Source of the DNA: Streptomyces atratus
Lineage (GTDB): Bacteria; Actinomycetota; Actinomycetes; Streptomycetales; Streptomycetaceae
Direction of reading: 5' to 3'
NCBI RefSeq assembly: GCF_900119365.1
Contig: NZ_FPJO01000011.1
Span: forward strand, 1-64,000
DNA length: 64,000 nucleotides
The position numbers and the translations under genes were made by a program. The notes beneath the pieces are model-generated. The model was not told where the DNA came from, ran no database searches, and saw only the letters and a program-made list of their open reading frames with translations. Positions 8,002 to 16,346 of the stretch are shown here, piece after piece; the stretch's first letter is position 1, and each line of letters starts with the position of its first letter.

Positions 8002-8244
8002 TTACGGGACAAGTATCCAGAGATACCATGTGCTGCCTTCTTGGGCGCAGAAAGCGCTGCCGGCGTAGGAGTCCCGCATGGCTTCACACTGCCGCAGGGA
8101 GCCCATCTTCATCTTTTTCCAGTACTCGGTCACCACTGTCACGCTGGTGTCGGAGGGGGCAGGGGCTGCCTGTGCGGCGGCTGCACCACTCGTCAGCAGG
8201 GCGGCTCCCAGTACGGCGCCGGTGAGCCATATTCGTGCACGCAT
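8002..8244 (-). CDS. Small secreted protein of unknown function
   Basis: 80 residues from ATG 8244, preceded by AAAAGGAGAA. A clear signal peptide (RARIWLTGAVLGAALLTSG, cleavage likely after AQAAPA) leaves a ~50-residue mature peptide with two Cys (RQCEAM, SAFCAQ) that could form one disulfide, and an aromatic end STWYLWILVP. I do not recognise the family. The frame is open to 8523, but the extension is Arg-rich and looks non-coding. Confidence 0.75.
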   Translation of the reverse strand: MRARIWLTGAVLGAALLTSGAAAAQAAPAPSDTSVTVVTEYWKKMKMGSLRQCEAMRDSYAGSAFCAQEGSTWYLWILVP

Positions 8245-8503
8245 AGATTCTCCTTTTCTGCGGACCTTTTCGCCCGATGCGGGCGCGGTCGGGTTCTGGA
8301 TACGCCCCGAGCGGGGCTTGCCTTCTCCTGCTGCGTAGCTGCCGTCTCCTGACGAGCGCTTGCTCGATGCCCGGTCTCGGCTTCGGCTTCGGCGTGAACA
8401 CATCATCTTTGGCCGGGTGCGTGCTCGACAAAGACCGTCGGTTGTAGCCGAATGTCCCTGGTCAGCACGCGCCGCGCTCAAAAATTCGGACAGCGGGGGC
8501 TTT

Positions 8504-8980
8504 ATGTTGCGAATCCACTTCACCTCGGCAGATCTGGCGCGGGTGACACTCGGCTACAACAGCTCGTTGCCGGTGAGTGAGGCCGTGATGAGTCTGCAAG
8601 CGCTCCGTCATCGTTCGGGCCCGCGGTTCTCCGTGTGGCGGCACGCCGTCGGAAAGCAGCTGCCTGCGCGGGCGTCGCTGCTCGGTTCCCTGGTGCCGGT
8701 CTCTGGCTGGGCTCCGGACTTCCTCACCCCGGGCCCCGACCACGCGTCCCCCACCGCAGGGGCGTTCGACGCGATACGAGCCACGCCGCGAAGACGTCTC
8801 ACGGCCGAACTGCGCCGTCTGTCGCACCACCACCGTCTGCCCACCTGCTCGCAGTTGGGACGATGCCTCAAAGGCTCTGGCCTCCCCGAGTTGGCCGCGC
8901 TCGCCGAAATGCTGCAGGCCGTGCGCGCGGCTTCTACTCCGGGCTCGCCCCGCGTCTCCTGGTCCGGGCGGAGGAGTTGA
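8504..8980 (+). pseudogene. Truncated DUF5937 winged-helix regulator
   Basis: From ATG 8504 the frame encodes MLRIHFTSADLARVTLG, the typical opening of DUF5937/ArsR-like regulators, followed by about 140 residues that fit this N-terminal domain (LLGSLVPVSGWAPDFLTPG, LAALAEMLQAV). Full members are about 320-340 residues with a C-terminal winged helix; here the frame degenerates after about residue 140 and stops at 158. A different frame then looks protein-like to the stop at 9040-9042 (GFYSGLAPRLLVRAEELTG, then VRRLAGWLSDGFAQ). The gene is therefore probably a fusion of remnants after a deletion. Confidence 0.62.
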
Positions 8981-9170
8981 CCGGGGTTCGGCCGCCTGTG
9001 CGGCGGCTGGCAGGATGGCTGTCTGACGGTTTCGCCCAGTGAGTGAGCGTGCCGGGGGGGTATGGGCAGTGGGGTTGCGTGCGTCGAGCGCGGTCGATCG
9101 GTCTGCCGGTCCGTTGGTCGGTCGCCGATTCCGGCAGGACCGGCCGCCGTACGAGAAGGAGCTCCCATCG

Positions 9171-9569
9171 ATGACCGGCGAAGGCCGTAGCACTCCCGCC
9201 ACCCCGGCCGGTCCGGCCTGGTTCATGGCCAATGAACTGCTTGCGTTCGTCGTCGAGTTGGCGGCGCTGGGGGCTCTGGCCTGGTGGGGGTTCGCCACTG
9301 GGGGCGGTGTGGTCGCCCGGGTGCTGCTGGGGGTCGGGGCGCCCGCGGTCGCCGCCGTGGTGTGGGGGATGTTCGCCGCGCCTCGGGCCCGCTTCCGGCC
9401 GCCGCTCGTGGGGGTCCTGCTGGTCAAGGCGGTGGTGCTCGGTTGTGGTGCGTACGCGGTGCACGCGGTGGGGCATTCGGGGGCGGCGGTGGTCTTCGGG
9501 GTGGTGGTGGTCGTGAACACGGGGCTGGCGGAGACCTTCCGGCGGCGCGGTCCGGTGGCGGCCGGCTGA
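9171..9569 (+). CDS. YrdB family (DUF2568) membrane protein
   Basis: 132 residues with four predicted membrane helices, starting around residues 20, 47, 75 and 98. The opening NELLAFVVELAALGALAWWG matches the YrdB/DUF2568 family of unknown function. ATG 9171 has AGAAGGAGCT upstream. It is monocistronic and followed by a bidirectional hairpin before gdhA. Confidence 0.85.
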   Translation: MTGEGRSTPATPAGPAWFMANELLAFVVELAALGALAWWGFATGGGVVARVLLGVGAPAVAAVVWGMFAAPRARFRPPLVGVLLVKAVVLGCGAYAVHAVGHSGAAVVFGVVVVVNTGLAETFRRRGPVAAG

Positions 9570-9619
9570 CGTGACCATGTGAACTCCCACCGACTTCGTT
9601 GCCCGCCTGGCATGACAGC

Positions 9620-9646
9620 GGCCCGGCCGCTCGGGGCGGCCGGGCC
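9620..9646. terminator. Bidirectional terminator
   Basis: GGCCCGGCCGC (9620-9630) pairs perfectly with GCGGCCGGGCC (9636-9646). It sits between the convergent YrdB and gdhA genes. Confidence 0.75.
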
Positions 9647-9669
9647 ACGGTGGCGTCAGGGGTGCCGGG

Positions 9670-11049
9670 TCAGATCAGGCCCTGTGCCAGCATCGCGTCC
9701 GCGACCAGTTCGAAGCCGGCGATGTTGGCGCCGACCACGTAGTTGCCGGGGCTGCCGTAGCGCTCCGCGGTGGTGTAGCAGGAGTCGTGGATGTGGCGCA
9801 TGATCTCCGCGAGGCGCTCCTCGGTGTGGGCGAAGGTCCAGGAGTCGCGGGAGGCGTTCTGCTGCATCTCCAGGGCGCTGGTGGCCACGCCGCCCGCGTT
9901 GGCCGCCTTGCCGGGGGCGAAGGCGACGCCCGCCTCCTGGAGGACACGTACGGCCTCCGGTGTGGTGGGCATGTTGGCGCCCTCGGCGACCGCCTTCACG
10001 CCGTTGCGCACCAGGGCGACGGCGTCGGCCTCATGGAGTTCGTTCTGGGTGGCGCAGGGCAGGGCCACGTCGCAGGGGACGTTCCAGACGCCGGTGCCGG
10101 GGACGTACTTGACGTGCTCGCCGCGGCGTTCCGCGTACTCGGAGACACGGCCGCGGCCGGCCTCCTTGATCTCCTTGAGGAGGGCGAGGTCGATGCCCTT
10201 CTCGTCCACGACGTAGCCGTTGGAGTCGGAGCAGGTCACCACGGTCGCGCCGAGCTGCTGGGCCTTCTCGATCGCGTAGATCGCGACATTGCCCGAGCCC
10301 GAGACGACGATGCGCTGGCCGTCGAGGGACTCGCCCCGGCTGCGGAGCATCTCGGCGGTGAACAGGACGCAGCCGTAGCCGGTCGCCTCGGTGCGTGCCT
10401 GGGCGCCGCCCCAGCCGAGGCCCTTTCCGGTGAGTACGCCGGACTCGTAGCGGTTGGTGATCCGCTTGTACTGGCCGAACAGGTAGCCGATCTCCCGGCC
10501 GCCGACGCCGATGTCACCGGCGGGGACGTCGGTGTACTCGCCGAGGTGGCGGTGGAGTTCGGTCATGAACGACTGGCAGAACCGCATGATCTCGGCGTCC
10601 GAGCGGCCCTTGGGGTCGAAGTCCGCGCCGCCCTTGCCGCCGCCGATGGGCATGCCGGTGAGCGCGTTCTTGAAGATCTGCTCGAAGCCGAGGAACTTCA
10701 CGATGCCGAGGTTGACCGAGGGGTGGAAGCGCAGCCCGCCCTTGTACGGTCCGAGCGAGCTGCTGAACTCGACGCGGAAGCCGCGGTTCACATGGATGTC
10801 GCCGGAGTCGTCGGACCACGGCACCCGGAAGATGAGCTGGCGCTCGGGCTCACAGACGCGCTCGATGATCTTGGCGTCCACGAACTCGGGACGCTTCGCG
10901 AGGACCGGGCCGAGGGTCTCCAGGACCTCCCGGACCGCCTGGTGGAACTCCTTCTCGCCCTGGTTGCGCCGGAGGATCTCGGCGTACAGCGGCTCGATGA
11001 CGCGGCTCTCGGTGGCGTGCGGGGTTACGGAATCAGGGGTGGCCTGCAT
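9670..11049 (-). CDS. gdhA: NADP-specific glutamate dehydrogenase
   Basis: 459 residues, normal for the hexameric NADPH-dependent enzyme that aminates 2-oxoglutarate to glutamate. Visible are the substrate loop PIGGGKGGADFDPKGRS with its Lys, the catalytic-region PAGDIGVGGREIGYLFGQYK, and the nucleotide-binding glycine motif VSGSGNVAIYAIEKA about residue 245. ATG 11049 (MQATPDSVTPH) is chosen because GGAAGGTC precedes it; the frame is open upstream to 11235 but that part is not homologous-looking. It is probably transcribed alone, with a small membrane protein gene upstream on the same strand. Confidence 0.96.
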   Translation of the reverse strand: MQATPDSVTPHATESRVIEPLYAEILRRNQGEKEFHQAVREVLETLGPVLAKRPEFVDAKIIERVCEPERQLIFRVPWSDDSGDIHVNRGFRVEFSSSLGPYKGGLRFHPSVNLGIVKFLGFEQIFKNALTGMPIGGGKGGADFDPKGRSDAEIMRFCQSFMTELHRHLGEYTDVPAGDIGVGGREIGYLFGQYKRITNRYESGVLTGKGLGWGGAQARTEATGYGCVLFTAEMLRSRGESLDGQRIVVSGSGNVAIYAIEKAQQLGATVVTCSDSNGYVVDEKGIDLALLKEIKEAGRGRVSEYAERRGEHVKYVPGTGVWNVPCDVALPCATQNELHEADAVALVRNGVKAVAEGANMPTTPEAVRVLQEAGVAFAPGKAANAGGVATSALEMQQNASRDSWTFAHTEERLAEIMRHIHDSCYTTAERYGSPGNYVVGANIAGFELVADAMLAQGLI

Positions 11050-11262
11050 CAGGGTCAAGACCTTCCGTCGATGGGCATCGCGCGCGAAGGCGCCCCCCGT
11101 CCCAGGGGGCGCCAGCGGTCCCCCCTCCCCATTGAGGGCGTCGCCCAGACATCGCACGCTCTGCGGCTCACGGAAGCGACGTACAGAACCGTTGTGGCAT
11201 ATGTATTCTCCCAGTCGCTCCGGAGGTTCTTTCAAGTGGACCCGTGCAATGGGGCCCGATCG

Positions 11263-11430
11263 CTACGGCCGGGCCTCGCGGCGCAGCATCCACAGCCCCG
11301 CTCCGGACGCGAGGACGACCACTCCGGATACCACGCTCAGCGCGATGTGCAGACCGTTGTCCTCCATCAGGTTGAGCGAGACGTTCGCGACGATCGCCGC
11401 GCAGAGCACGATCCAGAGCAGTGCTTTCAT
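11263..11430 (-). CDS. Small two-helix membrane protein
   Basis: 55 residues, too short for routine length cutoffs but well supported. GGAGGAATCCC sits directly before ATG 11430. The peptide has two hydrophobic helices (LLWIVLCAAIVANVSLNL and IALSVVSGVVVLASGAGLWM) separated by MEDNGLH and ends RREARP. This is a typical small conserved Streptomyces membrane protein. Function unknown. Confidence 0.78.
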   Translation of the reverse strand: MKALLWIVLCAAIVANVSLNLMEDNGLHIALSVVSGVVVLASGAGLWMLRREARP

Positions 11431-11570
11431 GGGATTCCTCCGTGGCCTGGCCGGGTGATGTCTCCATCCTGCTGGCGCGGGACGGCCGCCACGAGGGGCC
11501 GGTCCCCCTGATCCATGGTGTAGCCAGCTGTACCACGGTGCCGGTGGCTCCAGGGTTTGCCGGGTGGGAC

Positions 11571-12083
11571 TCAGTCCGTGACGCCCAGGTCCCGGCGCAT
11601 CAGCTCCCGCATCGTGTCGAGGCAGGGGTCGGCCGCCTTCAGGTCCTCCATGGCCTGTTCGACGCCCTCGCCCTCGCGGGCGACGCCCCGGTCGAGGCGT
11701 TTGACGGTGGCGTCACCGGCGGCGAGCACCCGGTTGAGGTCGCGGGACGCCTGCAGTATCCGTTCCGGGACGATCATCTGCGCCTCGGCGTAGCGGTCGC
11801 GGTGGTCGAGACGGGCCTCTTCGAGCTGGGTGCGTTCCTGCTCCGTGTAGACGTCGTCACGGATGCGGTGCAGGGCGTCCTTGAGGAGGGTGTGGAACTG
11901 CCGGGAGGCCCGGTTCATGGCCGTGTACTGGGCGCGCCGCTCCTCGAACTTCCGCTGCTCGTCCGCCAGTCGGGCCTCCTCGGCGCGCTGGCGCACGGCC
12001 AGCCGTTGCACGAACACCGGGGCGAGGAGGGTGCCGAGCACTCCGACTACTGCGGTGATCATGGCGGTGATGGCGGTGGTCAT
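11571..12083 (-). CDS. Membrane-anchored coiled-coil protein, hypothetical
   Basis: 170 residues from ATG 12083. One N-terminal membrane helix (about residues 8-28, ITAVVGVLGTLLAPVFV) is followed by a long charged helical region (RLAVRQRAEEARLADEQRKF onward) likely to form a coiled coil, facing the cytoplasm. The ribosome site is weak. Not a family I can name; phage-like or conjugative roles are not supported by neighbours. Confidence 0.7.
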   Translation of the reverse strand: MTTAITAMITAVVGVLGTLLAPVFVQRLAVRQRAEEARLADEQRKFEERRAQYTAMNRASRQFHTLLKDALHRIRDDVYTEQERTQLEEARLDHRDRYAEAQMIVPERILQASRDLNRVLAAGDATVKRLDRGVAREGEGVEQAMEDLKAADPCLDTMRELMRRDLGVTD

Positions 12084-12249
12084 GGCTGTGAGAGTAGTGC
12101 GGGGCGCGAGGCGGTGTGAGCTGGGACCGGGCAGGCCCCGGCCCACCCGCCCGGCCCCGCCGCACCTGCCGCACCCCGCAACTGCCGCACCCCGCAGGTC
12201 CCTTGCCAGGCCGCCGCGTGAGAGCCGGAGGAGAAGCCCTGTGAACGCC

Positions 12250-12298
12250 GGAGGCGGCGGCACCGCGGATCCGAGGGGATCCGGGTGCCGCCGCCTCC
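12250..12298 (-). terminator. Rho-independent-like terminator after the L,D-transpeptidase gene
   Basis: GGAGGCGGCGGCAC (12250-12263) pairs perfectly with GTGCCGCCGCCTCC (12285-12298). An inner CGGATCC/GGATCCG pair extends the stem. It lies just downstream of the leftward gene ending at 12374. Confidence 0.8.
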
Positions 12299-12373
12299 GT
12301 ACGGGACTCGGGGACCGGCCGTCGCCGAGGGCGACCACCGGCGGCTCGCGTCGGGGACGACGCGTGGGTGGGG

Positions 12374-13621
12374 TCAGGCCTGGGAGCCCGCCGTCCACTC
12401 CGCCCAGCTCATGTTCCAGCCGTTGAGGCCGTTGTCGGGGGTGATGGTCCGGTCCGGCGAGTTCTTGACGATGACCACGTCGCCGACCATGGAGTTGTTG
12501 TAGAACCACGCGGCGGGCTGGCCGGCGTCGCCCGCGCCCTTCACATCGGCGAGGCCGACGCAGCCGTGGCTGGTGTTGGCGCTGCCGAAGATCGACCGCG
12601 CGCCCCAGTAGTTGCCGTGGAGGAAGGTGCCCGAGGTGGACAGCCGCATGGCGTGCGGCACGTCCTTGATGTCGTACTCGCCCTTGCCGTCGGAGTCGGT
12701 GAAGCCGACTGTCGCACCGTTCATCCGGGTCTCCTTGAACTTCTCGGAGATCACCATCTGCCCGTTGTACGTGGGGTTGTCGGGGGAGCCGGCAGAGATC
12801 GGGATGGTCCTGATCGTCTTGCCGTCCTGGGTGACGGTCATCATCTTGGTCTTGGCGTCGACCGTCGAGACCTGGTTGCGGCCGACCTTGAAGGTGACCG
12901 TCTTCTGCTGCACGCCGAAGACGCCGTCCGCGCCCTCGACGCCGTCCAGCGCGAGCTTCAGCGTGACGGTGGAGCCGCTCTGCCAGTACTGCTCGGGACG
13001 CAGGTCGAGACGCTGGGAGTTGAACCAGTGGCCGACGACCTGCTGACCGCTGCTGGACGTCACGGTGACACCGGCCTCGACGGCCTTCTTGTCCGTGATC
13101 GCCTTGTTGAAGTTGATCGAGACGGGCATGCCGACGCCGACCGTGGAGCCGTCCTCGGGGGTGAAGTTCCCGATGAAGCTGTTGGCGGGCGAGACGGTGG
13201 TGAAGGAGGAGTTCTCGTGCGCCTCGCGGCCCTTGGAGTCCTTCGCCGTCGCGCTGATCTTGTACGTGGTCGAGCGCTCCAGCTGGCCGTCCGGCTTCCA
13301 GCTCTTGCCGTCGGCGGAGAGCGTGCCCTTGACGGCGGCTCCGGCCGCCGTGGTCATGGTGACCTCGGACAGCGTGCCCTTGGCGACGGTGACCTTGGCG
13401 TCTTTGTTGATGCTCGCGTTGGTCGCGCCGTTCTTCGGCGAGATCGCTATCTGAGCTTCCGACGCGTCCTGGGCTGCTGCCTTGTCGACCTCGGCAGTCT
13501 GCGACTTCTTCGAGCCCTCGGCACTGCTCTCCCCGCTGTCGTTGCAGCCGGTGAGCACCAGTACGCCGCCGAGCAGTGCGGACGCGGCCATCAGGCCCTT
13601 GCGCCGCTTGCTGTCCGTCAT
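12374..13621 (-). CDS. L,D-transpeptidase lipoprotein (Ig-like domains + YkuD)
   Basis: 415 residues. A lipoprotein signal peptide (KGLMAASALLGGVLVLTGC, lipobox LTGC) is followed by two Ig-like domains (about residues 50-250) and a C-terminal YkuD catalytic domain. The active-site block HGNYWGARSIFG...SHGCVGL places the nucleophile Cys at residue 354. The enzyme makes 3-3 peptidoglycan cross-links at the outer membrane face of the cell wall; the layout is that of mycobacterial LdtMt2. The start at 13621 is preferred over 13636 because GGAGAAG lies seven bases before it. Confidence 0.95.
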   Translation of the reverse strand: MTDSKRRKGLMAASALLGGVLVLTGCNDSGESSAEGSKKSQTAEVDKAAAQDASEAQIAISPKNGATNASINKDAKVTVAKGTLSEVTMTTAAGAAVKGTLSADGKSWKPDGQLERSTTYKISATAKDSKGREAHENSSFTTVSPANSFIGNFTPEDGSTVGVGMPVSINFNKAITDKKAVEAGVTVTSSSGQQVVGHWFNSQRLDLRPEQYWQSGSTVTLKLALDGVEGADGVFGVQQKTVTFKVGRNQVSTVDAKTKMMTVTQDGKTIRTIPISAGSPDNPTYNGQMVISEKFKETRMNGATVGFTDSDGKGEYDIKDVPHAMRLSTSGTFLHGNYWGARSIFGSANTSHGCVGLADVKGAGDAGQPAAWFYNNSMVGDVVIVKNSPDRTITPDNGLNGWNMSWAEWTAGSQA

Positions 13622-13824
13622 CACACGCTTCTCCATCGTTGCCGAATCCCCAAAAACCCCGAGCAGAGCCGCCGACCGGCGAAACCCGTCAATGGTCCTA
13701 GAACCCATGGATAGGGTCCTCCGTTCCACATCCAAGAAAGATGTGGGGAACAACACTCATCGACGCGTCCGCGGTTGCGGTGGTTCCCGACGCCGATCAC
13801 GTAAAGGTGACCGGCGAACGACAC

Positions 13825-13857
13825 GGCCCCGGTCCGCGTGCGAAGCGGTCCGGGGCC
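13825..13857. terminator. Hairpin terminator
   Basis: GGCCCCGGTCCGC (13825-13837) pairs with GCGGTCCGGGGCC (13845-13857) with one mismatch. It is downstream of the leftward acidic-protein gene and upstream of the transpeptidase gene, so it separates their transcripts. Confidence 0.65.
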
Positions 13858-13908
13858 GGTGTTCACCAGCTGCTGGTCCCGCCGCTCGCGGCGACGTGAC
13901 CGTCGTCC

Positions 13909-14301
13909 TCACCCATTGTGCGGGACGCCGCCACCGCCCTCTTCGTCGTCCTCCTCGCCCTCCTCGTCCTCCTCGCCGTCCTCGTCGTCGAGGTCCCAGG
14001 CATCCGGGTCGTCCGGGTCGTAGTCGACGATCTCGCTGCTCCAGGACGCCTGGGTGAGCTCGACCCCGGGCACCTCGCCGACCAGGTCGAACGGGTCGAC
14101 GAGGGAGGCGAGGGCCTCCGCACCGTCCTCCCGTACGGCGTCCTCGGCGAGCATGCGCTGCTCGGCGGACTCGCCGCCCGGTTCCCCGTACTCGACGGCG
14201 ATCGACTCCAGCGCGGTGCCGCTGAGGGCGTCGGGGTCCGTGATCTCCAGCACCATTTCAACTCGAAGCCGAACAAAGCGTGATGTCTCAGAAGTACTCA
14301 T
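13909..14301 (-). CDS. Acidic hypothetical protein
   Basis: 130 residues from ATG 14301. The N-terminal half looks folded (RFVRLRVEMVLEITDPDALSG, alternating strands). The C-terminal 40 residues are almost entirely Asp/Glu/Gly (DDEDGEEDEEGEEDDEEGGG), an unusually acidic tail likely to be disordered. A conserved Streptomyces gene at this position beside hutH; function unknown. Confidence 0.75.
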   Translation of the reverse strand: MSTSETSRFVRLRVEMVLEITDPDALSGTALESIAVEYGEPGGESAEQRMLAEDAVREDGAEALASLVDPFDLVGEVPGVELTQASWSSEIVDYDPDDPDAWDLDDEDGEEDEEGEEDDEEGGGGVPHNG

Positions 14302-14409
14302 GCGCCGGAGCGTAAGCTCCCCGCACTCCCGGCTTTCCCACGACCCACTGCTTTCACTAGCATCGACGCACATGCCTGACTCACGGCTGTGACAAGGGGG
14401 ATCGATTCC

Positions 14410-14697
14410 GTGACCGTCGCTCGCCGCCCGCTTCTGACCGCCACCGCCGCGGCCACTTTGCTGGCCGCCCTGTGGTTCGTCCCGTCCGCCAACGCGACGG
14501 ACGATCCGGCCGGCGCACCGGGCGCACGGAGCGGACCGGCCACCGCTGCCGGGGACACCGCGGCCGGTCCGAGGCTGGCCGACACCGGGACCGGGACCGA
14601 CACCACCCCGTATCTGATCGGCGGAGTGGCGTTCCTGGGCATCGGCGCGGCGTTGGTCTCCCGCTCGGCCCGCCGCACCGACGCCCTGTCCGTCTAG
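14410..14697 (+). CDS. Small secreted protein with LAxTG sortase motif
   Basis: 95 residues from GTG 14410 (AAGGGGGAT upstream; an in-frame GTG at 14389 adds seven residues). A signal peptide (PLLTATAAATLLAALWFVPS, cleavage near NA) is followed by a short Gly/Ala/Thr-rich segment, then LADTG, a hydrophobic helix (YLIGGVAFLGIGAALVS) and a positive tail RSARR. This is the complete cell-wall sorting signal of the LAxTG class used by Streptomyces class E sortases, as in chaplins. The mature part before the motif is only about 35 residues, so its role is unclear. Confidence 0.75.
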   Translation: MTVARRPLLTATAAATLLAALWFVPSANATDDPAGAPGARSGPATAAGDTAAGPRLADTGTGTDTTPYLIGGVAFLGIGAALVSRSARRTDALSV

Positions 14698-14715
14698 AAC
14701 ACCTCTGGAACGCGC

Positions 14716-16269
14716 CTAGGCCAGCGGGCCGGTCACCGGCTCGACCGCCGCGACCAGCTTGCCCGCGCGCACGAACGCGTCCGCCGCGGCCAGGTCCGGC
14801 GACAGGAAGCGGTCCGGCCCCGGCCCCTGGACCCCCGCCGCGCGCAGCGCCTCGATGGCGGCCTGCGAGGCGGGCGCGGGGGTGAGGCCCCCGGCGGCGC
14901 GCAGCTCGATGGCGCGGGTCGCCGCGTAGAGCTCGACGGCGACGATCCGGGCGAGGTTGTCGACGGCGGTACGGAGCTTGCGCGCCGCCGACCAGCCCAT
15001 GGAGACGTGGTCCTCCTGCATCGCGGAGGACGGGATCGAGTCGGCCGAGGCGGGTACCGCGAGCCGCTTCATCTCGCTGACCAGGGCGGCCTGGGTGTAC
15101 TGGGCGATCATCAGGCCCGAGTCCACCCCGGCGTCGTCGGCGAGGAACGGCGGCAGCCCGTGCGAGCGGTTCTTGTCCAGCAGCCGGTCGGTGCGACGCT
15201 CGGTGATGGAGCCGAGGTCCGCCGCGACGATCGCCAGGAAGTCGAGTACGTACGCGACGGGGGCGCCGTGGAAGTTGCCGTTGGACTCGACCCGGCCGTC
15301 GGGCAGCACGACGGGGTTGTCGACGGCGGAGGCCAGCTCGCGGGCCGCGACGACGGCGGCGTGGTCGAGGGTGTCGCGTCCGGCGCCGTTGACCTGGGGG
15401 GCGCAGCGTACGGAGTAGGCGTCCTGCACGCGCGGCGCCTCGTCCTGCTGGAAGTGGCCGGTGAGGCCGGACCCGGCGAGGACCCGCAGCATGTTGTCGG
15501 CGCTGACGCCCTGGCCCGGGTGCGGGCGGATGGCGTGCAGCTCCGGGGCGAGCACCTTGTCCGTGCCGAGCAGCGCCTCCAGGGAGAGGGCGGCGGTGAT
15601 GTCGGCGGAGGTGTAGAGGTTCTTCAGGTCGGCCAGGGCCATCACGAGCATGCCGAGCATGCCGTCGGTGCCGTTGAGAAGGGCGAGGCCCTCCTTCTCG
15701 CGCAGCTCGACCGGGGTGATGCCATGGGCGGCGAGCAGCTCACCGGCGGGGCGCACGGTGCCGTCGGGGCCCTCCGCGTCGCCCTCGCCCATCAGCGTCA
15801 GGGCGCAGTGGGAGAGCGGGGCCAGGTCGCCGGAGCAGCCGAGCGAGCCGTACTCGTGGACGACGGGCGTGATGCCCGCGTTGAGGATGTCGGCCATGGT
15901 CTGCGCGACCTCGGGGCGTACGCCGGTGTGTCCGGAGGCGACCGTCTTCAGCCGCAGGAACATCAGCGCGCGGACGACCTCGCGCTCGACGCGCGGCCCC
16001 ATGCCGGCGGCGTGCGAGCGGACGATGTTGCGCTGGAGCTGTGCGCGGAGATCCTGGCTGATGTGCCGGCTGGCCAGCGCCCCGAATCCGGTGGAGACGC
16101 CGTAGACCGGCTCGGGCTTGGCGGCGAGTGCGTCCACGATCTCGCGGGCGGCGGCAAGCGCGTCGACGGCGGCTGCGGAGAGCTCGACGCGGGCGTTGCC
16201 GCGGGCCACGGCGATGACGTCCTGAGCGGTGGTGCCGGACGTCCCCACCACGACTGTGTGCATATCCAT
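14716..16269 (-). CDS. hutH: Histidine ammonia-lyase
   Basis: 517 residues. Converts histidine to urocanate and ammonia, the first step of histidine use. The active-site segment reads YGSLGCSGDLAPLSH, so the cofactor MIO would form from Cys-Ser-Gly rather than the common Ala-Ser-Gly; the rest is canonical (GVSTGFGALASRHI, QDAYSVRCAPQVNGA, FHGAPVAYVLDF, SSAMQEDHVSMGW). The start is ATG 16269 or 16263 (MDMHT); no strong ribosome site is visible. It converges on the LAxTG gene with 18 bp between, without a clear hairpin. Confidence 0.96.
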   Translation of the reverse strand: MDMHTVVVGTSGTTAQDVIAVARGNARVELSAAAVDALAAAREIVDALAAKPEPVYGVSTGFGALASRHISQDLRAQLQRNIVRSHAAGMGPRVEREVVRALMFLRLKTVASGHTGVRPEVAQTMADILNAGITPVVHEYGSLGCSGDLAPLSHCALTLMGEGDAEGPDGTVRPAGELLAAHGITPVELREKEGLALLNGTDGMLGMLVMALADLKNLYTSADITAALSLEALLGTDKVLAPELHAIRPHPGQGVSADNMLRVLAGSGLTGHFQQDEAPRVQDAYSVRCAPQVNGAGRDTLDHAAVVAARELASAVDNPVVLPDGRVESNGNFHGAPVAYVLDFLAIVAADLGSITERRTDRLLDKNRSHGLPPFLADDAGVDSGLMIAQYTQAALVSEMKRLAVPASADSIPSSAMQEDHVSMGWSAARKLRTAVDNLARIVAVELYAATRAIELRAAGGLTPAPASQAAIEALRAAGVQGPGPDRFLSPDLAAADAFVRAGKLVAAVEPVTGPLA

Positions 16270-16346
16270 ATTCAGAAGCGTACGGACTGAATCCCTTCAT
16301 GTCACTAGTGGTCGTACGGTTGACCCCTTACCGGCCGGTGCGGCGC

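Noticed and set aside
8245..8503. 5' extension of the small secreted protein (frame open to 8523)
   Set aside because: The signal peptide and a strong ribosome site place the start at 8244; the extension is Arg-rich.
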